DNA of 20,547 bases from assembly GCA_023150215.1 (NCBI GenBank), contig JAKLLJ010000019.1, forward strand, positions 1 to 20,547, given 5' to 3'. The translations under genes were made by a program, and so were the position numbers. The notes below the pieces were generated by a model. That model ran no database searches. It was given only the letters and a program-made list of their open reading frames with translations, and had not been told where the DNA came from. Positions 14,791 to 20,547 of the stretch are shown in pieces. The stretch comes from Thauera sp. (GTDB lineage: Bacteria > Pseudomonadota > Gammaproteobacteria > Burkholderiales > Rhodocyclaceae). How positions within the stretch are numbered: position 1 is the stretch's first letter; each line of letters opens with the position of its first letter.

Positions 14791-15399
14791 TCAGCCGCCG
14801 CGCTGCCGTCGGCAGACTGCCGCGAGGTCCGCAGGCGTGTCGATGTCCTGCCAGTGATCGGCGCTGTCGACCGTGATCTCGACCAGCACGTCGCGATTGC
14901 GGGCGAGGAGTGCGCGCGCGCCCTCGTCGCCGGCGAGCGTCAGCAGGTCAGGGCCGAAGCGTGCGGCGAAGCCGACCGGGTGGCCGCGCCGGCCGCTATG
15001 GATTGGCGCGGCGATTGCGGCACCGCCGCGCAGGGCGGCCGCAACGAGATGGTGCTGGGCGGTCGGTACGAGTGGCATGTCGCCGAGCGCGATCAGCCAG
15101 CCCGTGGCGTTCGCGCTCGCGCCGATCCCGCGTGCGATGCTCGCGCTCATTCCGGCATCGCCGGGTGCACAGCGCACGGTGACTGCGCCCGCCGCGCGCA
15201 GGCATTCGTCGAGTGGCCCGGGGGTGTTCGGGACCACCGCGATCACCTGGTCGACCGCGGCGATCAGGCTGGCGCAGGCTGCTTCGGCCACGGTGTGGCC
15301 GTCCGCCAGGCGTGCCATCAACTTGTCGCCGCCGAAGCGGCGTGCGGCGCCGGCGGCGAGCAGGAGACCGACGATCAGGCCGCGATTGCCAGCGGACAC
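14791..15399 (-). CDS. MobA/MocA-like molybdenum cofactor nucleotidyltransferase
   Basis: The 202-residue protein of the NTP-transferase (MobA-like) family should attach a nucleotide, probably CMP, to molybdopterin. The nucleotide-binding signature LLLAAGAARRFGGDK is at 12-26, with MSASIARGI at 84-92, the metal-binding GDMP at 106-109, GRRGHPVGF at 136-144 and DIDTPAD at 185-191. This pattern fits MocA (CTP:molybdopterin cytidylyltransferase) better than MobA, as expected beside a xanthine-oxidase-family enzyme. I chose the GTG at 15399 (GGAG 8 nt upstream), which overlaps the xdhC end by 25 nt; there is no suitable ATG. It is last in the hcrCAB-xdhC operon and presumably matures HcrA. Confidence 0.87.
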   Translation of the reverse strand: MSAGNRGLIVGLLLAAGAARRFGGDKLMARLADGHTVAEAACASLIAAVDQVIAVVPNTPGPLDECLRAAGAVTVRCAPGDAGMSASIARGIGASANATGWLIALGDMPLVPTAQHHLVAAALRGGAAIAAPIHSGRRGHPVGFAARFGPDLLTLAGDEGARALLARNRDVLVEITVDSADHWQDIDTPADLAAVCRRQRGG

Positions 15400-16376
15400 G
15401 CTGCAGACTCCATCGGCTGGGGTTCGACGGTGGCGCTCAGGCACACGCCGTTGCGGCGCGCGGTGAGGTCGGCGATCACGGCGAGCGCGATCTCGGGCGG
15501 CGTGCGACTGCCCAGCGGCAGGCCGGCGGGGGCATGCAGGCGGGCGATCTGTGCGTCGTCGAGATCGAACAGGCGCAAGCGTTCGCGACGGGCGGTGCTG
15601 GTGGCGCGCGAGCCCACTGCGCCGATGTAGAAGGCATCGGTTTGCAGTGCGTCGATCAGGGCGAGATCGTCGAGCTTGGGGTCGTGGGCGGCGGCGATGA
15701 TCACGGTGCGGCGATCGGGGCGCATCTCGGCGACGGCGTCGTCGGGCATCTCGGTGACGATCGCCACCCCGGTCAGCGTCCAGCTGTCGCGGTACTCGGC
15801 GCGTGGCTCGCTGAGCGTGACCTGATAGTCGAGGGCGAGCGCGAACTGGGCGAGGTAGGCCGAGAGCTGGCCGGCACCGACGATCAGCATGCGCCAGCGC
15901 GGTCCGAACGCGGCGGTGAGGCGCGCGCCGTCGAAGACCACCGCGCTGTCGGGCACCGTATCGAGCAACTCGACGGCGCCGCTGGCGAGGGCCAGCCGTC
16001 TTGCGATCAGCTCGCCGCGCTCGATGCGGGTGAGCGTCTCGGCGAGCTGGCTGCGGGCGTGGAGCGGCTCCAGCACCAGGCTCAAGGAGCCGCCGCAAGG
16101 CAGCTGGAAGCGCCGCGTCTGGTCGGCAGTGATGCCGTAGGTGACCAACTCGGGGCGGGTGGGCTGCTGCGCCCGAAGGCGCTCGCCGAGATCGTCCTCG
16201 ATGCAGCCGCCGGATACCGAGCCGGCGAGCCGGCCGTCGCCGCAGATCGCCAGCAGCGCGCCTTCGGGCCGTGGCGAGGAGCCCCAGGTGCGCACCACGG
16301 TGGCGAGCGTGACCGGCAGGCCGGCGGCCTGCCAGGCGACCGCCTGGCGCAGGGTTTCGAGATTGGCGCTGTCCAT
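15375..16376 (-). CDS. xdhC: XdhC/CoxI family molybdenum cofactor sulfuration chaperone
   Basis: The 333-residue protein binds molybdopterin cofactor and helps sulfurate it before insertion into xanthine-dehydrogenase-family enzymes. The N-terminal XdhC/CoxI domain has GSSPRPEGALLAI (32-44) and GSVSGGCIE (52-60). The C-terminal Rossmann-like domain has MLIVGAGQLSAYLAQ (163-177), HDPKLDD (231-237), GAVGSR (252-257) and RTPPEIA (291-297). The ATG at 16376 lies one base after the hcrB stop, with AGGAGG 9 nt upstream; the longer upstream frame overlaps hcrB and is rejected. Its placement directly after hcrB and before a MocA-like gene identifies HcrA as its likely client. Confidence 0.93.
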   Translation of the reverse strand: MDSANLETLRQAVAWQAAGLPVTLATVVRTWGSSPRPEGALLAICGDGRLAGSVSGGCIEDDLGERLRAQQPTRPELVTYGITADQTRRFQLPCGGSLSLVLEPLHARSQLAETLTRIERGELIARRLALASGAVELLDTVPDSAVVFDGARLTAAFGPRWRMLIVGAGQLSAYLAQFALALDYQVTLSEPRAEYRDSWTLTGVAIVTEMPDDAVAEMRPDRRTVIIAAAHDPKLDDLALIDALQTDAFYIGAVGSRATSTARRERLRLFDLDDAQIARLHAPAGLPLGSRTPPEIALAVIADLTARRNGVCLSATVEPQPMESAACPLAIAA

Positions 16377-16377
16377 G

Positions 16378-17358
16378 TCAGCCTGCCTCCTGCCACAGGC
16401 GGTCGACCAGGCGCTTGGCCAGCACCGCGGTGGCGCGGCGGCGGTAAGCCATGCCGGCGACGGTGGTGTCCATGGCGAGGATGTCGCGCTTGATCGCGAG
16501 CGCAATGATGTCGTGCGCAGCGGCATCGAGCGGGCGGCCGACAAGGATGTCGAGGCCGCCGATTGCACACGGACGTGAGGCCACACCGGTGCAGGCGATA
16601 CGCAGGATGGCGAGGTGCTCGCCATCGCGACGCAGCGCGACCGCCACGCCGCTGAGCGGGAAATCGATCGCGCCGCGCACGCGCGCCTTGGCGTAGGCGC
16701 TCTGCCAGCCGGCGGTGAGCGGTACGCGCACCGCGGTGAGCAGCTCTTCGCTGCCGAGCGCCAGCCAGGCCATGCCGTCGTCGCGGTAGAGCTCAGCCAA
16801 CGGCAGTGTGCGCACTCCGCCGGTGCCGAGGATATCGACGCGCGCGTCGAGCGCGATCAGGGCGGGGGCGACGTCACCGCTGAAGGCCGCATGGCAGCGC
16901 GTAGAGCGCGGTGCGACGCGGCAGCCGTCACCGTCGAGCTTCATGCAAAATTGGTTGGCCTCGCGCCAGAACGCGCTCTGGTTGTAGTAGCGACAGCGGG
17001 TGTCGAGGCAGAGGTTGCCGCCGAGCGTGGCGCTGGCGCGGTGGGTGGGGCCGGCGACCGCGCGCGCGGCTTCGGACAGTGCCGGCAGCGCGGCGGCCAC
17101 CTGTGGATCGGCGGCGAGCGCTGCCAGCGTGCATGCGGCGCCGATGTGCAGCTCGTCGCCGCTGCGGCGGATGAAGTCGAGTTCGCGGACGGCGGCGAGT
17201 TCGATTACCGCCGGGGTGCGCACCAGGCCACGGCGCATGTTGGGTAACAGGTCGGTGCCGCCGGCGACGAAGCGGCTGTCGGGATGCGCCGCGCGTAGGC
17301 GCACCGCGTCGGCGGCGGTCTCGGGACGGAGCAGGACGAAATTGGGCATGGACGACAT
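16378..17358 (-). CDS. hcrB: 4-hydroxybenzoyl-CoA reductase, beta (FAD and 4Fe-4S) subunit
   Basis: The 326-residue FAD subunit belongs to the xanthine oxidase family. FAD motifs are VAGGTDLLP (31-39) and TLGGNLCLD (111-119). Between them and the C-terminal domain lies a ~40-residue insertion with C122, C138, C146 and C155. The same four positions bind the extra [4Fe-4S] cluster that distinguishes Thauera aromatica HcrB from other family members (family knowledge recalled, not searched). That cluster feeds low-potential electrons inward from ferredoxin, so the enzyme runs as a reductase, removing the 4-hydroxyl of 4-hydroxybenzoyl-CoA to give benzoyl-CoA. The start at 17358 shares one base with the hcrA stop (TGATG), with GAGGAG 7 nt upstream; the longer frame is hcrA shadow. 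Confidence 0.94.
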   Translation of the reverse strand: MSSMPNFVLLRPETAADAVRLRAAHPDSRFVAGGTDLLPNMRRGLVRTPAVIELAAVRELDFIRRSGDELHIGAACTLAALAADPQVAAALPALSEAARAVAGPTHRASATLGGNLCLDTRCRYYNQSAFWREANQFCMKLDGDGCRVAPRSTRCHAAFSGDVAPALIALDARVDILGTGGVRTLPLAELYRDDGMAWLALGSEELLTAVRVPLTAGWQSAYAKARVRGAIDFPLSGVAVALRRDGEHLAILRIACTGVASRPCAIGGLDILVGRPLDAAAHDIIALAIKRDILAMDTTVAGMAYRRRATAVLAKRLVDRLWQEAG

Positions 17359-19696
17359 CAGGCGTCTCCTCGAACGGGTTCGGCACGCGGCCGGCGGGTC
17401 TTGCGGTGGAGCAGGTCGTACATGCGCTCGGGGGTGACCGGCAGCGTCGTCGGACGGCGGCCGACGGCGTCTTCGATCGCGGCGGCGAGCGCAGGCAGGA
17501 AGCCAGCGAGCGGACCTTCGCTGGCTTCCTTGGCGCCGAAGGGGCCGTTGGGATCCAGGCTCTCGACGATGTGGACTTCGATCTCGGGCGATTCGGCCAT
17601 CGTCGGCACGCGGTAGTCGAGCAGGTTGGCGACTTGGTGCAGGCCGTTGGCCTCGTAGGAAGTCTCCTCGGACAGCGCCTGGCCCATGCCCATCCACACC
17701 GCGCCCTGGACCTGGCCTTCGACCGACATCGGGTTGATCGCGAAGCCGCAGTCGAGTGCGGCCCACACCTTCTCGACGGTGACCGTGCCGAGCTCCTCAT
17801 CGACGCTGACCTCCACCACCTGTGCCGCGTAGGAAAAGCCCATCGTCGAGCCCACCGCGCCGCCGCGCTGCTTGCCGCCCTGGAACTCGGGCGGGCAGGT
17901 GAAGACGCCCTTGGCGGTGATCGTGCCGGTGCCTTTGAGCGCTTCCTCGACGATGTCGGCGAATGCGACATGGCGATCGGGCTCGCTGCGCGGGCAGGCG
18001 GCCTCGCCGAGCCACTCGAGCTCGGTGTCGTCGATGCCGAGCCGGCGCGCGGCGGCGGTGACGAGGAGGGCCTTGAGGTTCTCTGCTGCCTGTGCCGCGG
18101 CGTTGCCGACCATGAAGGTCACGCGCGAGGAGTAGGAGCCGTTGTCCTTGGGCGTGATCGCCGAGTCATTCGCGATCACGCGCAGGCGACCGTAGTCGAC
18201 GCCGAGCACCTCGGCGACGATCTGGGCGACGATGGTCGACGAGCCCTGGCCGATGTCGGAGGCGCCGGTCAGGATGGTGATGCCGGCGTCGAAGTCGAGC
18301 TTGAGCAGGATCACCGCATGGGGTTCGCCGTGCCAGTGCACCGGCTTGGCGGAAAGGCCATGCCGAGCCCGCGCCCCTTGCCGAGCTTGCCGCGGCGGGT
18401 GCGCCAGCCGCTCGCCTCCTCGACGCGGTCGAGGCATTGCGGCAAGCCGTAGGACAACACCTTGAGGCCGTTGATGGTGTCGGTGGGTGCCTTCAGCAGG
18501 TTGCGCCGGCGCACCGTGATCGGATCCAGTTCAAGCTCTGCCGCCATCGTGTCGAGCAGCGACTCGAAGGCGAAGCGGGTGTTGACCGTGCCGTGGCCGC
18601 GCATCGCACCACAGGCCGGAGTGTTGGTGTAGACGCGGTAGCCGTCGTACTTGACTGCCGGGATGTCATACAGACCGTTGAGCATTGCGCCCGCATAGAG
18701 GATGGTGACCAGGCCGTAGCCGCCGTAAGCACCGCCGCGCTGCACCACCTCGGCATGACAGGCGGTAACGCGGCCGTCACGGGTGAGGCCGAGCTTCATG
18801 CGAATCTGCGTCTGCGGTCGGCCGCGGTGGGCGAGGAAGCACTCCTCGCGCGTCTGCAGCAGGCGTACCGTGCCGCGCGCCGCGCGTGCCAGCAGCGCGC
18901 AGATCACCTCGAAGTTGAGGGTCTCGGTGCGGTGACCGAAGCCGCCGCCGACGAAGGGCTTGATCACCCGGATGTGTGCCGGGTCCATGCGCATGCAGCG
19001 CGCCAGCGTCAGGTGCACGTAATACGGCACCTGGGTGACCGAATGCAGGGTCAGGTGACCGCGCTCGGCGTCCCAGGCCGCCAGCGCGGCGTTGGGTTCC
19101 ATCATTGCGTGGTGGACTTCGGCGCAGTCGTAGGTCTCTTCGCGGACGAGGTCGGCAGCGGAGAAACCAGCCTCGGCATCGCCGAACTCGTCGTGCACCT
19201 CGCGCTCGATGTTGCCAGGCTTGTTGTCGTGGAGCGGGATCGCGTCGGGGGCGCGTGCGGCGGTCGGGGTGAAGTAGGCGGGCAGTTCGCGTACACGCAC
19301 CCGGATCGCAGCCAGTGCCGCGTCGGCGGTGGCGTCGTCGACCGCGGCGACGGCGGCGATCGGGTCGCCGTAGTAGCGTACGCGACCGCGGGCGAGCGGG
19401 AACTCGTTCTGCGCGATCGGGATCACGCCGAAGGGCATGTCGCAGGCCTCGCCGGTGATCACCGCCTGCACGCCGGGTAAGGCGCGCGCGGCGGTGACGT
19501 CGACTTCGAGCAATTCGGCATGGGCCCAGCGGCTGCGCAGGATCCTGCCGACGAAGGCGCCCGCAGCGGGCAGATCGGCGGTGTAGCGCGCGGCGCCGGT
19601 AACCTTGTCCACGCCGTCGATCAAGGGCAGGCGTGCGCCCACGCCGTGCGCAACCCCGGTGCGCGAGGCCTGGAGTCCGGATTGGGGTGCGTTCAT
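17358..19696 (-). pseudogene. hcrA: 4-hydroxybenzoyl-CoA reductase, alpha (molybdenum) subunit, frameshifted
   Basis: This is the catalytic Mo subunit, about 778 residues if joined, in two frames. Frame one runs from the ATG at 19696 (4-base ATGA overlap with the hcrC stop) to a stop at 18311. It carries PLIDGVDKVTGAARYTADL (residues 24-42), GGGFGHRTE (250-258) and RGHGTVNTRFAFES (366-379), and stays homologous to about residue 447 (GKGRGLGMA). Homology resumes in another frame with SAKPVHWHGEPHAVILLKLDF and continues through GSYSSRVTFMVGN and the active-site GAKEASEG to the stop at 17358. The switch lies at 18351-18361. A shift of 1 mod 3 fits a ~19-nt deletion, because relatives carry, from memory, about seven more residues here. 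Neither half shows further decay, so a recent mutation or a sequence error are both possible. Confidence 0.88.
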
Positions 19697-20166
19697 GCTG
19701 ACGCCTCCTCGCGCGCCGCAGCTTCCACCGCGTCGAGGATCTTGACGTAGCCGGTGCAGCGGCAGAGGTTGCCGGCGAGTGCGCTACGGATGGTTTCGCG
19801 GTCGGGCGTCGGATTGCTGCGTAGCAGAGCCTCGGCGGCCATCACCATGCCGGGAGTGCAGAAGCCGCACTGGGTACCGAGGTTCTCATGGAAGGCGCGC
19901 TGCAGCCGATCGAGGCGACCGCTTCGGCGCATGCCCTCGATGGTCTCGACGTGGCGGCCGGCGACGCCGTGGGCGAGCGTGCTGCAGGCCAGGCGTGGCT
20001 GGCCGTCGACCAGCACGGTGCATGCGCCGCATTCGCCTCCGTCGCAGCCGCGCTTGGTGCCGGTCAGTTGCAGGCCGTCGCGCAGGTAGTCGAGCAGCAG
20101 GGTGTTGTGCGGGACCACGTCCTCGCGCAGCCGGCCGTTCAGGGTCAGGCTGAGGATGGATTTCAT
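19693..20166 (-). CDS. hcrC: 4-hydroxybenzoyl-CoA reductase, gamma (2x 2Fe-2S) subunit
   Basis: The 157-residue iron-sulfur subunit has the complete set of eight ligands: C41, C46, C49 and C61 for the plant-ferredoxin-type [2Fe-2S] cluster, and C100, C103, C135 and C137 for the helical-bundle cluster (GTQCGFCTPGMVMA and NLCRCTGY). It relays electrons between the HcrB flavin and the HcrA molybdenum site. The length fits the family. The ATG at 20166 follows AAGGAGG at 4-nt spacing, a strong ribosome-binding site. It is the first gene of hcrC-hcrA-hcrB-xdhC-mocA and lies just downstream of a 20-bp palindrome. Confidence 0.95.
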   Translation of the reverse strand: MKSILSLTLNGRLREDVVPHNTLLLDYLRDGLQLTGTKRGCDGGECGACTVLVDGQPRLACSTLAHGVAGRHVETIEGMRRSGRLDRLQRAFHENLGTQCGFCTPGMVMAAEALLRSNPTPDRETIRSALAGNLCRCTGYVKILDAVEAAAREEASA

Positions 20167-20191
20167 GTCGCCTCCTTTTTTGCGGTGTGCA

Positions 20192-20226
20192 ATTGTTTGT
20201 CGTCAGATTGTTTGATATCAAACAAT
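20192..20226. promoter_or_regulatory. 20-bp perfect palindrome plus extra half-site upstream of hcrC
   Basis: ATTGTTTGATATCAAACAAT (20207-20226) is a perfect inverted repeat whose near edge is 40 nt upstream of the hcrC ATG. The half-site ATTGTTTG occurs again at 20192-20199, a direct repeat 15 bp away. It is an AT-rich patch in GC-rich DNA. TTGAT and ATCAA abut with no spacer, unlike the FNR/CRP site TTGAT-N4-ATCAA. A dimeric repressor controlling hcr is the simplest reading. The core recurs upstream of fdhD. Confidence 0.7.
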
Positions 20227-20413
20227 AAGGTCGGGACGATGCTAGCAGCCCCCTTCCCTGCTGAAAATATGAACGGCAGGTCATAGGGGGCCCCCGCCCA
20301 GGGCCCCTGCTCGGCGGCGTGCATGCCAATGCGGGCTCGCCGCGGACGATGCGCATGCGCTAACCTCGCGGCAGGCCGTCGATGCGGCAACGAACGGGAA
20401 GGGCGGGGGAACG
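20227..20413. other. remaining divergent spacer between hcrC operon and regulator
   Basis: No gene is visible. The stretch contains the palindrome GGGGGCCCCC (20286-20295) followed by GGGCCCC, but no promoter boxes I can defend. Promoters for the leftward hcr operon and the rightward partial regulator must lie in 20167-20413. Confidence 0.4.
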
Positions 20414-20547
20414 ATGCGCAGGATCAGGCTGAATTACGTACTCGGCGCAGACACGGGGTCGGCGCCGCTCCACAACCCCCTGCTGGATCTGCTGCAGGCG
20501 GTGCGCGAGCAGGGCTCGATCTCGGGAGCGGCGCGCACGCTCGACCT
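20414..20547 (+). CDS. N-terminus of a ModE/LysR-like helix-turn-helix regulator (cut by window edge)
   Basis: An ATG at 20414 opens a frame of 44 codons to the window end, with a purine-rich GGGGGAA a few bases upstream. The segment LLDLLQAVREQGSISGAARTLDL (about residues 23-45) is the start of a winged helix-turn-helix of the type shared by ModE (molybdate sensor) and LysR-like DNA-binding domains. The leading ~20 residues containing a GADTGS stretch are not typical LysR. It is divergent from the hcr operon, so it may respond to molybdate/tungstate or to the pathway substrate. Too little is visible to decide. Confidence 0.6.
   Translation, partial: MRRIRLNYVLGADTGSAPLHNPLLDLLQAVREQGSISGAARTLD

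Noticed and set aside
16378..17766. A 462-residue HcrB with a long N-terminal extension
   Set aside because: The extension is antiparallel-free shadow of hcrA in another frame. The ATG at 17358 has a good ribosome-binding site, couples to the hcrA stop and gives the family length.
20207..20226. FNR/CRP-type binding site
   Set aside because: FNR-type sites are TTGAT-N4-ATCAA; here TTGAT and ATCAA abut directly with no spacer, so the protein contact geometry would differ.

Overview
The window is GC-rich DNA. Its gene content points to a denitrifying, aromatic-degrading betaproteobacterium of the Thauera/Azoarcus/Aromatoleum type (Rhodocyclales). That assignment is inferred from gene content and codon style; no rRNA gene is present. 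The most distinctive content is two molybdoenzyme operons of anaerobic aromatic catabolism, each beside its own cofactor-maturation genes.

Layout. 1-720: C-terminal part of an ABC exporter, cut by the window edge. 835-1851 (-): small ATP-dependent DNA ligase of the periplasmic LigE type. 1888-2712 (-): DUF3025 protein. 2713-3030: non-coding, with REP/BIME-like palindromic repeats. 3031-4740 (-): leuA, divergent from an Lrp/AsnC regulator at 4911-5381 (+), which is followed by flavohemoglobin hmp at 5536-6735 (+). 6736-7321: a 586-nt convergent intergenic region holding a MITE-like inverted-repeat element and six more REP copies. 7322-8158 (-): a lone tungstate-binding protein, TupA. 8415-9374 (+): PaaX-family regulator. 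14529-9396 (-): tightly packed fdhD-padB-padC-padD, a cytoplasm-facing molybdopterin/Fe-S/membrane-anchor complex that best fits phenylacetyl-CoA:acceptor oxidoreductase. 14530-14790: AT-rich regulatory spacer. 20166-14791 (-): hcrC-hcrA-hcrB-xdhC-mobA/mocA-like, the 4-hydroxybenzoyl-CoA reductase operon with its sulfuration and nucleotide-transfer factors. 20414-20547 (+): start of a divergent regulator that looks ModE/LysR-like.

How the genes fit together. Phenylacetyl-CoA oxidation (PadBCD) leads via phenylglyoxylate to benzoyl-CoA. 4-Hydroxybenzoyl-CoA reduction (HcrABC) leads to the same central intermediate. FdhD and XdhC are the sulfuration factors for the two different molybdenum cofactor families. 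TupA (W/Mo oxyanion capture) and the divergent regulator at the right edge fit the same metal-dependent theme. Hmp fits NO stress in a denitrifier.

Most notable points. (1) hcrA is broken by a frameshift near 18351-18361, although both halves are well conserved. (2) A perfect 20-bp palindrome lies just upstream of hcrC, and a 13/14 match to its core lies in the AT-rich spacer upstream of fdhD-padBCD, suggesting one regulator for both operons. (3) The PadB-like subunit lacks one cysteine of the usual N-terminal Fe-S motif and has no Tat signal. (4) Two intergenic regions carry repeated short palindromes arranged in BIME-like pairs. I see no mobile-element gene, CRISPR array or RNA gene.
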